Source: Hylemonella sp.
Lineage (GTDB): Bacteria; Pseudomonadota; Gammaproteobacteria; Burkholderiales; Burkholderiaceae_C
Assembly (NCBI GenBank): GCA_030680575.1
Contig: JAUXVI010000057.1
Location: 38,670-102,669 of the forward strand
DNA: 64,000 bases
Direction of reading: 5' to 3'
Positions 45,296 through 56,662 of this stretch are shown here, piece after piece. The position numbers were made by a program, and so were the translations under genes. A model generated the notes under the pieces. The model was not told the origin of the DNA and did not search any database. It saw nothing but the letters and a program-made list of their open reading frames with translations. Numbering within the stretch: the first letter of the stretch is position 1; every line of letters begins with the position of its first letter.

Positions 45296-46576
45296 ATGCG
45301 CTCCACTCGTGTTCTGACCGGCATCACCACTTCGGGCACGCCCCACCTGGGCAACTACGTCGGCGCCATCCGGCCGGCCATCGCCGCCAGCCGTGCGCCC
45401 GGCGTGGAAAGCTTCTACTTCCTGGCCGACTACCACGCCCTGATCAAGATCGACGAGCCGGCGCGTATCCAGCGCTCCACGCTGGAGATCGCCGCCACCT
45501 GGATCGCCGCCGGCCTCGACCCCGAGCGCGTCACCTTCTACCGCCAGTCCGACATTCCGGAAATCCCCGAGCTGACCTGGTTCCTGACCTGCGTCTGCGG
45601 CAAGGGCCTGCTCAACCGCGCCCATGCCTACAAGGCCTCGGTCGACAAGAACAACGCCGCCGGTGTCGACCCGGACGCCGACGTCACCGCCGGCCTCTTC
45701 ATGTACCCGGTGCTGATGGCGGCCGACATCCTGATGTTCAATGCCCACCGCGTGCCGGTGGGGCGCGACCAGATCCAGCACATCGAGATGGCGCGCGACA
45801 TGGCCGCCAGCTTCAACCACCGCTACGGTGAGCACTTCGTGCTGCCGGAGGCGCAGATCGAAGAAGCCGTGGCCACGCTGCCGGGTCTCGACGGGCGCAA
45901 GATGAGCAAGAGCTACGACAACACCATTCCGCTGTTCGCCCCGCGCGAGCAGATGCGTAAGCTGATTGCCGGCATCAAGACCGACTCGCGCGCGCCCGGC
46001 GAGCCGAAAGACACCGAGGGTTCCGCGCTGTTCCAGATCTACCAGGCCTTTGCCACACCGGATGAGACTGCCGCCTTGCGCCAGGCCTACGCCGACGGCA
46101 TTGCCTGGGCCGACGCCAAGCAGGTGCTGTTCGAGCGCATCGACCACGAAATCGCACCGATGCGCGACACCTACGAGTCCTTGATGCGGCATCCGGAGCG
46201 ACTGGAAGATCTGCTGCATGCAGGCGCAGCCAAGGCGCGCGCCATCGCCACGCCCTTCACGGCCAAACTGCGCCATGCCGTTGGTCTGCGCGACCTGCGG
46301 GCACAGGGCAGTGAAAAACAAGTCAAAGCCGCCAAGGCGGCCCTGCCGTCCTTCAAGCAATACCGTGAAAGCGACGGCCAGTTCTACTTCAAGCTGGTCG
46401 ATGCGCAAGGCAAATTACTGCTGCAGAGCACCGGCTACGCTGCGCCCAAGGATGCCGGCCAGGCCATCCGCGCCTTGCAGCAGGCCGACGCCGCATCGGC
46501 GCAGTTCACGCCGGCAGACGGAGTGACCCAGGAGGATGTGGTCAGCGCCCTGCACCAACTGCGGGACGCGGCCTGA
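45296..46576 (+). CDS. trpS: Tryptophanyl-tRNA synthetase with C-terminal YegP-like extension
   Basis: Class I synthetase. The 426-residue product has a HIGH-type motif in TSGTPHLGNYVGAI, MAADILMFNAHRVPVGRDQI and the KMSKS loop GRKMSKSYDNTIPLF. E. coli TrpS has 334 residues; here the extra C-terminal part includes PSFKQYRESDGQFYFKLVDA and LLLQSTGYAAPKDAGQAI, which resembles one DUF1508/YegP unit, a small beta-alpha module. The ATG at 45296 is the domain start. A tRNA-Ser gene follows 34 bp later. Confidence 0.94.
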   Translation: MRSTRVLTGITTSGTPHLGNYVGAIRPAIAASRAPGVESFYFLADYHALIKIDEPARIQRSTLEIAATWIAAGLDPERVTFYRQSDIPEIPELTWFLTCVCGKGLLNRAHAYKASVDKNNAAGVDPDADVTAGLFMYPVLMAADILMFNAHRVPVGRDQIQHIEMARDMAASFNHRYGEHFVLPEAQIEEAVATLPGLDGRKMSKSYDNTIPLFAPREQMRKLIAGIKTDSRAPGEPKDTEGSALFQIYQAFATPDETAALRQAYADGIAWADAKQVLFERIDHEIAPMRDTYESLMRHPERLEDLLHAGAAKARAIATPFTAKLRHAVGLRDLRAQGSEKQVKAAKAALPSFKQYRESDGQFYFKLVDAQGKLLLQSTGYAAPKDAGQAIRALQQADAASAQFTPADGVTQEDVVSALHQLRDAA

Positions 46577-46580
46577 GCAC

Positions 46581-46589
46581 TGCTACAAT
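46581..46589 (+). promoter_or_regulatory. Extended -10 promoter element of tRNA-Ser
   Basis: TGCTACAAT: an extended TGN followed by TACAAT at 46584-46589, 22 bp before the mature tRNA 5' end. The -35 would fall in the last codons of trpS and is not close to consensus. Confidence 0.6.
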
Positions 46590-46610
46590 AGCGGTCTTTC
46601 GAGACACCCC

Positions 46611-46700
<90 letters not shown>

Positions 46701-46708
46701 GACAGCAA

Positions 46709-46740
46709 ATAAAAACGGGCCTTCACGGCCCGTTTTTATT
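46709..46740 (+). terminator. Bidirectional terminator after tRNA-Ser
   Basis: AAAAACGGGCC TTCAC GGCCCGTTTTTATT: perfect GC stem with A and T runs on both sides. It serves the tRNA on the plus strand and probably purT on the minus strand (stop 12 bp away). Confidence 0.95.
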
Positions 46741-46751
46741 TCCACCCGCCA

Positions 46752-47891
46752 TCAGGTGGATGTCACCGTGATTTTTTTGGCTGCGGATCTTGCCCTGGCC
46801 AGAGCATTGGCGCCTTTTGCCAGCGCGACAGCCATACGGCGATACGGACGCGTTGTGGGCTTGCCGAAGATTCGCACGTCAATGCCAGGCTCGCTCATGG
46901 CGTTTTCCACACCCGCGTAGCTTGGATTTGCACCATCCTGCGTTGCCAAGACGACGGCGCTGGCGCCCTCGGTCGATTCGATCAACGGGATCGGCAATCC
47001 GAGAATTGCTCGTGCGTGGAGGTCAAACTCGCTCAAGTTCTGGCTGATCAACGTCACCATGCCTGTGTCATGCGGGCGGGGGCTCAACTCACTGAAGATG
47101 ACTTCGTCTTGGGTCACGAAGAACTCCACACCAAACAAGCCCGCACCACCCAGGTCCGAAGTGACCTTTTCGGCCATCTCTTGTGCGGCTTTCAGGTAGT
47201 CCGGTTTCATGGCTTGAGGTTGCCAGCTGTACTGGTAGTCGCCTCGCTCCTGTACGTGACCGATCGGGTCGCAGAAGATGGTTTTTCCATTGCGCTGTCG
47301 GATGGTGAGAAGGGTGATCTCAAACTCAAAATGGATGAACTCTTCAACGATCACCTTTTGTCGATCACCGCGCATGCCTTGGCAGGCATAGTCCCAGCTC
47401 GCTTGAATCTCTGCGGCGCTTCTGGCGACACTCTGGCCTTTGCCGGATGAACTCATGACTGGCTTGATGACCACCGGGAATCCGATCGTTTGTGCCTGCG
47501 CCAGCAAGTCTTGCGCCGATTCTGCGTAGCTGAATTTGGCGGTGCGAACCCCCAAACCGACGGCCACATCCCTGATCCGGTCGCGGTTCATCGTGAGGTT
47601 GGCCGCCCTGGCGCTGGGAATGACCTCAAACCCTTCTTTCTCGACTTCCAACAAGACCTCTGTTCTGATCGCTTCAATTTCAGGGACGATCAGATCGGGT
47701 TGGTGCTGATGGATCGCAGCCCGCAAAGCGGTCTCATCGAGCATGCTGAACACACAGTTTTCGTCTGCCACCTGCATGGCGGGAGCGCCCGCATAGCTGT
47801 CACAGGCCACCACATGGCAGCCCAGGCGCTTTGCGCTGATCACGAATTCCTTACCGAGTTCACCGGAGCCGAGAAGCAAGATTTTTTTCAT
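46752..47891 (-). CDS. purT: Formate-dependent phosphoribosylglycinamide formyltransferase 2
   Basis: ATP-grasp enzyme that makes formyl-GAR from GAR, ATP and free formate, bypassing folate. The 379-residue product has [20 protein letters not shown], the ATP-grasp lysines in [52 protein letters not shown] and [17 protein letters not shown]. Its base composition is somewhat less GC-rich than neighbouring core genes, suggesting later acquisition. It complements purN, and a formate dehydrogenase system lies in the same window. Confidence 0.95.
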   Translation of the reverse strand: MKKILLLGSGELGKEFVISAKRLGCHVVACDSYAGAPAMQVADENCVFSMLDETALRAAIHQHQPDLIVPEIEAIRTEVLLEVEKEGFEVIPSARAANLTMNRDRIRDVAVGLGVRTAKFSYAESAQDLLAQAQTIGFPVVIKPVMSSSGKGQSVARSAAEIQASWDYACQGMRGDRQKVIVEEFIHFEFEITLLTIRQRNGKTIFCDPIGHVQERGDYQYSWQPQAMKPDYLKAAQEMAEKVTSDLGGAGLFGVEFFVTQDEVIFSELSPRPHDTGMVTLISQNLSEFDLHARAILGLPIPLIESTEGASAVVLATQDGANPSYAGVENAMSEPGIDVRIFGKPTTRPYRRMAVALAKGANALARARSAAKKITVTST

Positions 47892-47921
47892 ATCTGAATG
47901 TGGAAAATGTCATAACTTTTC

Positions 47922-48090
47922 GAATTGTGGCCCATCTCCGGTTCTGTTTCGGCCGCGGATTGCTGGCAGGCGTCGGCTTCGTGCCTTCTGTCAGGCTGAT
48001 CCCCGGGAGTCGGGGGATCTCCAAGGGCACGTGAATCCCGCCCCCGTCTTCCGGCTGGGTACAGCCTCAGCATCAGGGGCTGTGTTTTTT
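47922..48090 (+). ncRNA. Candidate structured RNA or leader ending in a terminator
   Basis: The 246-bp gap between purT and the CHAT operon is strongly structured on the plus strand. A long imperfect hairpin is built from CGTGCC (about 47975) with GGCACG (about 48030), capped by GATCCCC GGGAGTC GGGGGATC, with further pairing of the flanks. It ends in an intrinsic terminator at 48061-48090. This could be a small RNA of about 170 nt or an attenuated leader of the CHAT operon. I could not match it with confidence to a known RNA family; the rod-like shape recalls 6S RNA, but the match is weak. Confidence 0.35.
48061..48090 (+). terminator. Intrinsic terminator upstream of the CHAT operon
   Basis: ACAGCCTC AGCATCA GGGGCTGT forms an 8-bp stem (one G-T pair) followed by G and six T. 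It lies 48 bp before the CHAT gene ATG and on the same strand, so it ends a short upstream RNA or controls read-through into the operon. Confidence 0.8.
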
Positions 48091-48137
48091 ATCCGGTCTG
48101 CGCTAGAGTGCGAAGACCGCTTCATTGCAAGGCTGCC

Positions 48138-51100
48138 ATGCGATCAATCACCCGTCCCGCCTTCATGCTCGCCATGACCCTGCTGACTGGGTTTTGGTTC
48201 AACACGTCCCTTGCCCAAGCGCCAGCTCAGGATCGTGCTGATGAGGTGGATGTCGCAGCCATCAAGCCCCCCCCACGCGACGTCAAGGACATTTTGCGAG
48301 TGCTGGAACAGGGCAAGATCGACCTGTCTGAGATCGAGCAGGCCAGAAAAATCCTGGCCACGCCCCAACCAGCCCCAAACGCGGACAACCCGACCTGGAA
48401 CGAGTTCCACTTCAAGCGCGCCTTGGCACAGCAAAAACTGGGGCGGATCAGCGAAGCGGTCGTCGAGATGCGCCAGGCAGCTTTCGATCGCCGCCTGAGC
48501 GACCCCAAGCTGGAAGCCAGGGACCTGATTGATCTGTCGGTACTGGAGAGTTTCGCCGGCAACACGGCCAACGCCATTGATGCGCTGGAAAAGGCCAAGA
48601 AGGCGCTGCGCAGCGTGCCTCAGGCGGGCGGTTTTCTCCTGACAGTCAACCGTCTGCTGGTGATCAACTACGCGACTGTCGGTAACTTTGAAGCCGCCAA
48701 GACGACGCTGGTTGAGATGGACAACCTGCTGAACCGTCTGCGCCGCGCGCCTTTGGTGGCCGAGTACATCTCGATCTGGGAAGCCAATGTGGAGAGCGCG
48801 CGGGGCACCCTTCTGTGGCAACAAGGTCAATGGGTCGAAAGCGAGCGTTCTCTGCGCAAAGCGTTGCGCCTGCTGCAGCAGAACTACCAGGCTGCGAAAA
48901 CCAGTGCCAACAAGGCGGATGACCTGACGACCAGTGGCCGCACCTACAGCGATGGCACCAACAACCCCCGAATGCATCTGTCCCAGATCATCTTGCGCAA
49001 CATGAACCTGGCCGATGTCCTGCTGCAGCAAAGACGACTGATCGACGCCGAGTTCTATGCCCGTGAAGCCTTGAAGCTGGCCCTTGACAACTTCGGGCGC
49101 AATTCCACGGACGTCGGCAAGGCGCTGGCCACGATGTCGAAAATCGTTTCCGAGCAAGGGCGCTTCCCCGAAGCGGTTCTGCTGGCACGGGCCTCGCTGA
49201 AAGCCCACACCGAGAGCGGCATCACCGATGAATCGCGCGTCATGGCCATGGCACGAAAGTTCTATGCCACGGCGCTGGTCGCCGATGGACAGCACCAGGA
49301 AGCCGACAAGGTCTTCAACGAGATGATGGCCGGCGTGCGCAAGGATCCTGCGCTTCAAAAGACCTTCAACCCTGACGATCTCGACTGGGTGCTGGCCATG
49401 CAGAGAATCGGCAAACAGGCCGAGGCCCAGGCCATGGCGGAACACATGCTCAAACGGGCCGAGACCCAGTCCGGCAAAAATTCGCCGCGCACGGCCCTGA
49501 TCGCCGCCTTTCATGCCGTCTCGCTGCAGAACCTGGGCAAGCTGAAGGAAGCCCATGCGGCATTCAGAGAAGCCGCACCGATCCTGGTCGACCAGACCCG
49601 CAGCGATGCCGAAAACGACACCGCCAGCATCAAGCAACAGCAACGCACCACCTACCTGTTTGAAAACTACGTCGCACTGCTGGCCCGGATTGCCCAGAGC
49701 GACCCGGCTCAGGCGCAAGCCGCTGCTGCCGAAGCCTTCCGTGTGGCCGACCTGGCCAAGAGCAGCGGCGTGCAGCGCGCGCTCACGGCCAGTGCCGCGC
49801 GCGCCAACATCAAGGACCCGCAATTGGCGCAACTGGCGCGCAAGGAGCAGGACCTGCAACGCCGTGTCAACTCCTTGTCGGAACTGCTGACCGGCCTGCT
49901 GGCCGCCCCGCCCGAACAACAACTGCCGTCGGTGCAGGCCAAGATCCGACAGGACATCACAACCTTCAAGGCCGAACGCGAGACGCTGAAAAAAGAGATC
50001 GAGCGCAAATACCCCGACTACGCCGAGATGGTCGAACCCAAACCCGCCACGGTGGAACGCACGCGCGCGCTCCTGCGTGCCGACGAGGTGCTGGTGTCGT
50101 GGTACTTTGCTGAAAAGGAAGCCTATGTCTGGGCCATCAGCAAGCACGACATCCCGCTGTTCAAGGCTGTTGCGCTAGGTCGCAGCGAGATGGCCCGGCA
50201 GGTCAGCCACTTGCGCAAAGCGCTGGACCCAGGGGTGGCCACCATTGACGAAATCCCGGCATTTGACGTGAAGGCGGCCTTCCACCTGTACCAGCAGATC
50301 CTGGCGCCGGTGCATGAGAGCCTCAAGGGCAAGAAAGTCCTGCTGGTCGTGCCCCACGCCGAACTCGGGCAGTTGCCGCTGTCGGTTCTGGTCACGCAGG
50401 ACACGGCACCCGCTGCAGGCAACCCTGCACTGCTGTTTGCCAGCTACAAGGCCGTGCCCTGGCTGATCCGCGACATCGCCATTGCCCAGCTGCCTTCGGT
50501 CACGGCGCTCGCCGCCTTGCGCAACACGCCGCCGGGCAACCCCAACCGCAAAAGCTTCATCGGTTTCGGCGACCCCTTCTTCAGCAGCGATCAGGCCAGG
50601 AGTGCCGACCGGGCCCAGGCCAAGACGATGCAACTGGCCACACGCGGTCTGCCCCTGAACCTGCGCAGTGCGCCCAAGACCGCCGGCGTCAGCTCCGCAG
50701 AACTGGGCATGTTGCCGCGCCTGCCGGACACCCGGCAGGAAATCCTCGACATCGCCAAGGTGCTGGCCGCAGCACCTTCTGATGTCTACCTGAACCGGCA
50801 GGCCAGCGTGAAGGCGGTCATGGAAGCCGACCTCTCCAACCGCAAAGTGGTGATGTTCGCCACCCACGGCCTGGTGCCGGGAGAGCTCGACGGTCTGAGC
50901 CAGCCGGCCCTGGCCCTGACCTCCCCCGATGTGACGGGTGACAAGGACGATGGCCTGCTGACCATGGACAAGGTGCTGTCCCTCAAGCTGGATGCCGACT
51001 GGGTGGTGCTGTCCGCCTGCAACACGGCGTCGGGCGAAGGTGCGGGCTCGGAAGCGGTGTCCGGTCTGGGCCGCGCCTTCTTCTTTGCCGGCGCCAAGGC

Positions 51101-51326
51101 ACTGCTGGTTTCCAACTGGCCGGTCGATTCCGTGGCAGCACGTCTGCTGATGACAGACTTGTTCCGGCGCCAGCAGACCGGTGACAAGGCACCGGGGAAG
51201 TCCGATGCCTTGCGCCAGGCCATGCTGCAGCTGATCGACCAGGGTGGCATGGGCGATGGCAAGGCAATGAAGTATTCTTATGCCCACCCCCTTTTCTGGG
51301 CGCCTTTCATGGTGGTCGGTGACTAG
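48138..51326 (+). CDS. Exported TPR-CHAT domain protein (caspase-like)
   Basis: 1062 residues. A Sec signal peptide (MLAMTLLTGFWFNTSLAQA, cleavage near residue 28) sends it to the periplasm or beyond. Residues 50-560 are helical TPR-type repeats, such as AVVEMRQAAF and DAEFYAREALKLALDNFGRN. A coiled-coil stretch follows (about 570-640), then a C-terminal CHAT domain. The caspase-like dyad is visible: His910 in MFATHGLVPG and Cys961 in VLSACNTASGEGAG. SNWPVDS and HPLFWAPFMVVGD are typical CHAT ends. TPR-CHAT proteins act as proteases in defence or signalling; here the signal peptide and two envelope-type partner genes suggest an extracytoplasmic role. Confidence 0.9.
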   Translation: MRSITRPAFMLAMTLLTGFWFNTSLAQAPAQDRADEVDVAAIKPPPRDVKDILRVLEQGKIDLSEIEQARKILATPQPAPNADNPTWNEFHFKRALAQQKLGRISEAVVEMRQAAFDRRLSDPKLEARDLIDLSVLESFAGNTANAIDALEKAKKALRSVPQAGGFLLTVNRLLVINYATVGNFEAAKTTLVEMDNLLNRLRRAPLVAEYISIWEANVESARGTLLWQQGQWVESERSLRKALRLLQQNYQAAKTSANKADDLTTSGRTYSDGTNNPRMHLSQIILRNMNLADVLLQQRRLIDAEFYAREALKLALDNFGRNSTDVGKALATMSKIVSEQGRFPEAVLLARASLKAHTESGITDESRVMAMARKFYATALVADGQHQEADKVFNEMMAGVRKDPALQKTFNPDDLDWVLAMQRIGKQAEAQAMAEHMLKRAETQSGKNSPRTALIAAFHAVSLQNLGKLKEAHAAFREAAPILVDQTRSDAENDTASIKQQQRTTYLFENYVALLARIAQSDPAQAQAAAAEAFRVADLAKSSGVQRALTASAARANIKDPQLAQLARKEQDLQRRVNSLSELLTGLLAAPPEQQLPSVQAKIRQDITTFKAERETLKKEIERKYPDYAEMVEPKPATVERTRALLRADEVLVSWYFAEKEAYVWAISKHDIPLFKAVALGRSEMARQVSHLRKALDPGVATIDEIPAFDVKAAFHLYQQILAPVHESLKGKKVLLVVPHAELGQLPLSVLVTQDTAPAAGNPALLFASYKAVPWLIRDIAIAQLPSVTALAALRNTPPGNPNRKSFIGFGDPFFSSDQARSADRAQAKTMQLATRGLPLNLRSAPKTAGVSSAELGMLPRLPDTRQEILDIAKVLAAAPSDVYLNRQASVKAVMEADLSNRKVVMFATHGLVPGELDGLSQPALALTSPDVTGDKDDGLLTMDKVLSLKLDADWVVLSACNTASGEGAGSEAVSGLGRAFFFAGAKALLVSNWPVDSVAARLLMTDLFRRQQTGDKAPGKSDALRQAMLQLIDQGGMGDGKAMKYSYAHPLFWAPFMVVGD

Positions 51327-51397
51327 GCCAAGGTGCGACGTGCACGGGTCGCTGGGCATGGTCTTTTGTGCAAGTGTCGAATGAGATGGAGAAAAAC

Positions 51398-51838
51398 ATG
51401 ATTCGTACTGTCCTGGCTTCTGCGCTTCTGTCTGGCCTGCTCACTCAAGGTGCGGCTCTGGCGGCTCCCTTGATCACCACCAAAGAAGCGGCCTTGCCTC
51501 CGGCCGCAGGCGCACTGGCAACGCGCGGCATTTCGCGCGGCCCCGCCATCAAGATGGTGTCGCCCGAGCCCGAGGCAGCGGTCAAATCGCCATTCAACCT
51601 CAAGCTCAATTTCGAAGCCCGTGGTGGCGAGAAGATCGACCCCAATTCGGTCAAGGTGGTCTACATGAAATCGCCTTTCGTGGACCTGACCTCACGCCTG
51701 CAATCCGCCATCACCCCGACCGGCATCGACTTCCAGCAAGCCGAAGTGCCGCCGGGTGAACACACTCTGCGCGTCACCGTCAAGGACAGTGCTGGCCGCG
51801 AGACCAACAGCACGATGACCATCGTCGTCAACAAATAA
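51398..51838 (+). CDS. Small secreted protein with Ig-like domain, CHAT operon
   Basis: 146 residues: signal peptide with cleavage near AALA (residue 22), a Pro/Ala-rich stretch, then one beta-sandwich-like domain starting IKMVSPEPEAAVKSPFNLKL and ending HTLRVTVKDSAGRETNSTMT. This is the pattern of bacterial Ig-like domains that describe a property along the chain. The ATG at 51398 is favoured by GGAG 9 bp upstream. It lies 71 bp after the CHAT gene and touches the next gene (TAATG). It may be the substrate or a binding partner of the CHAT protein; that is inference. Confidence 0.72.
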   Translation: MIRTVLASALLSGLLTQGAALAAPLITTKEAALPPAAGALATRGISRGPAIKMVSPEPEAAVKSPFNLKLNFEARGGEKIDPNSVKVVYMKSPFVDLTSRLQSAITPTGIDFQQAEVPPGEHTLRVTVKDSAGRETNSTMTIVVNK

Positions 51839-52629
51839 TGAAGTGTCCGTATTGCCTGAGTGATATCGAAGACGAGGCACTGGTCTGCAAGGTCTGCACG
51901 CGGGACCTCTATCTCTTCAAGCCGCTGCTGGAAAAGATCTCGAAACTGGAGGGGCAACTGGCGGCCGCGGCAGACCCCGCCAGCTTTGACGCGCGCATTC
52001 GTGATCTGGAGCAGCAGCTGGCCAATGCCCATGAGCGACTCCACCCCGTTCGCACGGGACCGCTGGCTTTCTTGTTCAACCTGACGGTCTTCATCTTGCT
52101 GCCTCTGGGCCTGCTGTTGCTGTCGCACTGGCTGATCACCATTGCCCTGGACACCAGCCTGCTGTACCTGCGCATCATCTCGATCGCCGTGCCCCTGCCC
52201 TTCGGCCTGGTGCTCTTTCTGCGCCGCCGGCGCGCGGTCCTGCCCTGGTTTGCCGGCACCGTATTTCTCGCCATTGCCTCCGTCATCGGCATGAGCTGGA
52301 TCACCAGTCTGGTGGACAACACGCCCGTGCTGCCGCAAAACGCCTTTGAATGGCGCGAATACTTGGAATATGCCGCCAGCATCTCCTTCAGCTTCCTGAC
52401 CGGCATGCTGCTCGGTGGCGTGCTGAATTCGCGCAGCCACCGCCCGGCCGGCAAGCCGCGCGACTCCCTGCTCAGATCGCTCGTCTCCCGTCTGGTGGGC
52501 GGCAATCTGACACCGCAACAGCTTGGCGCCTTGATCAAAAAACTGGAGGAATACGGCAGTTCGATCGTGGCCGTGGGCACCACGGCCGTGTCGATCTACA
52601 CCGGCCTCAAGGGCGTGCTGGGCAGCTGA
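51838..52629 (+). CDS. Zinc-ribbon membrane protein, CHAT operon
   Basis: 263 residues. The N-terminus is a zinc ribbon, KCPYCLSDIEDEALVCKVCT (two CxxC pairs), followed by a short coiled coil (KISKLEGQLAAAADPA, about 30-65). Four hydrophobic segments span about 75-200, and the C-terminal helical tail is about 60 residues long. The start shares one base with the previous stop, so translation is coupled. No family function is recognised. The ribbon would be cytoplasmic, making this a possible link between envelope events sensed by the CHAT/Ig pair and the cytoplasm. Confidence 0.75.
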   Translation: MKCPYCLSDIEDEALVCKVCTRDLYLFKPLLEKISKLEGQLAAAADPASFDARIRDLEQQLANAHERLHPVRTGPLAFLFNLTVFILLPLGLLLLSHWLITIALDTSLLYLRIISIAVPLPFGLVLFLRRRRAVLPWFAGTVFLAIASVIGMSWITSLVDNTPVLPQNAFEWREYLEYAASISFSFLTGMLLGGVLNSRSHRPAGKPRDSLLRSLVSRLVGGNLTPQQLGALIKKLEEYGSSIVAVGTTAVSIYTGLKGVLGS

Positions 52630-52667
52630 GAAACACCGCATTGCCAGCAGCCGACCTACACCCCCGT

Positions 52668-52690
52668 AGGGCTCAGTCATCCTGAGCCCT
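52668..52690 (+). other. Hairpin in the aroG leader
   Basis: AGGGCTCAG TCATC CTGAGCCCT is a perfect 9-bp stem with a 5-nt loop, 54 bp before the aroG ATG. No T-run follows, so it is not a simple terminator; it could mark the end of the CHAT operon or be a regulatory leader element of aroG. Confidence 0.5.
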
Positions 52691-52743
52691 GTTCAAATCC
52701 ATCCAACGGATGGACCGCAACGCTTTGCAACCTGAACTATTCC

Positions 52744-53814
52744 ATGCTTTCCACCCAGGATAAAACCCGCATCGACGACACCCGCATCTCGTGTGTGCGT
52801 CCCCTCATGACCCCCGCGCTGCTTGAAGAGCGCCTGCCCGCCACCGAGCAGCAGCTGGCCCTGGTGGAGCGCTCACGACAGGACATCTCGGCTGTCTTGC
52901 ACGGCCAGGATGACCGACTGGTGGTGGTGGTGGGCCCGTGCTCCATCCATGACCATGAACAGGCACTGGCCTACGCCCGGCTGCTCAAGCAGGAGGCTGA
53001 CAAGCATGCGCAAGACCTGCTGGTGGTGATGCGTGTGTATTTCGAGAAGCCCCGCACCACCGTCGGCTGGAAGGGTTACATCAACGACCCGCACCTCGAT
53101 GACAGCTTTGCCATGAACGAGGGCTTGGAGATGGCACGCAAGCTCTTGCTCGACGTGGTGGACCTGGGTCTGCCCGTGGGCACCGAGTTTCTGGACCTGC
53201 TGAGCCCGCAGTTCATCAGCGATCTGGTGAGCTGGGGCGCCATCGGGGCGCGCACCACGGAAAGCCAGAGCCACCGCCAGCTCGCCAGCGGCCTGTCGTG
53301 TCCGGTGGGTTTCAAGAACGGCACCGACGGCGGCGTCAAGGTGGCAGCCGATGCCGTGGTGGCCTCGCGTGCACCGCATGCCTTCATGGGCATGACCAAG
53401 ATGGGGCAGGCCGCCATCTTCGAGACCCGCGGCAACCGGGATGTGCACATCATCCTGCGCGGTGGCAAGGCACCCAACTACGCGGCAGCCGATGTGGATG
53501 CCGCCTGCCAGGTGCTACAAGCCGCCGGCTTGCCGCCACAGGTGATGATCGACGTCTCGCACGCCAACAGCAGCAAGCAGTACCAGCGGCAGATCGAAGT
53601 GGCCAAGGACGTGGCGACCCAGATCGCCGCTGGCGACCGCCGCATCATCGGCCTGATGATCGAAAGTCATCTGCACGAAGGCCGGCAGGACCTGATGCCG
53701 GGCAAACCGCTGGCCTACGGCGTGTCCATCACCGACGCCTGCATCAGCTTCGAACAGACCGTGCCGGTGCTGGAGAGTCTTGCGCAAGCCGTACGCCAGC
53801 GCCGGCAAGCTTGA
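52744..53814 (+). CDS. aroG: 3-deoxy-7-phosphoheptulonate (DAHP) synthase, class I
   Basis: First enzyme of the shikimate pathway: condenses PEP and erythrose 4-phosphate. The 356-residue product is of the AroF/G/H class, with VVVVGPCSIHDHEQALAYAR, the metal/substrate region MRVYFEKPRTTVGWKGYIND, GARTTESQSHRQLASGL, GFKNGTDGGVKVAADA and MIDVSHANSSKQYQRQ. The N-terminal extension that carries the feedback site is present, so it is likely inhibited by an aromatic amino acid; which one cannot be said. It is not clustered with other aromatic genes. Confidence 0.96.
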   Translation: MLSTQDKTRIDDTRISCVRPLMTPALLEERLPATEQQLALVERSRQDISAVLHGQDDRLVVVVGPCSIHDHEQALAYARLLKQEADKHAQDLLVVMRVYFEKPRTTVGWKGYINDPHLDDSFAMNEGLEMARKLLLDVVDLGLPVGTEFLDLLSPQFISDLVSWGAIGARTTESQSHRQLASGLSCPVGFKNGTDGGVKVAADAVVASRAPHAFMGMTKMGQAAIFETRGNRDVHIILRGGKAPNYAAADVDAACQVLQAAGLPPQVMIDVSHANSSKQYQRQIEVAKDVATQIAAGDRRIIGLMIESHLHEGRQDLMPGKPLAYGVSITDACISFEQTVPVLESLAQAVRQRRQA

Positions 53815-53842
53815 GCCGCAAGTCGGTGTCAGGCCGGCACGT

Positions 53843-56661
<2,819 letters not shown>

Positions 56662-56662
<1 letters not shown>

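Noticed and set aside
47900..48060. Cobalamin or ZTP riboswitch in the purT-CHAT gap
   Set aside because: Fragments such as GTGAATCCCGCC or CGCCTGCC on one or other strand recall riboswitch motifs, but the ordered conserved elements are missing and the downstream genes do not fit cobalamin. The general structured-RNA call is kept instead.
52690..52705. GTTCAAATCCATCC as an attachment-site copy of the tRNA-Ser T-arm (GTTCGAATCCCTCC)
   Set aside because: Only a short match with mismatches and no integrase gene between the two sites; too weak to call att.
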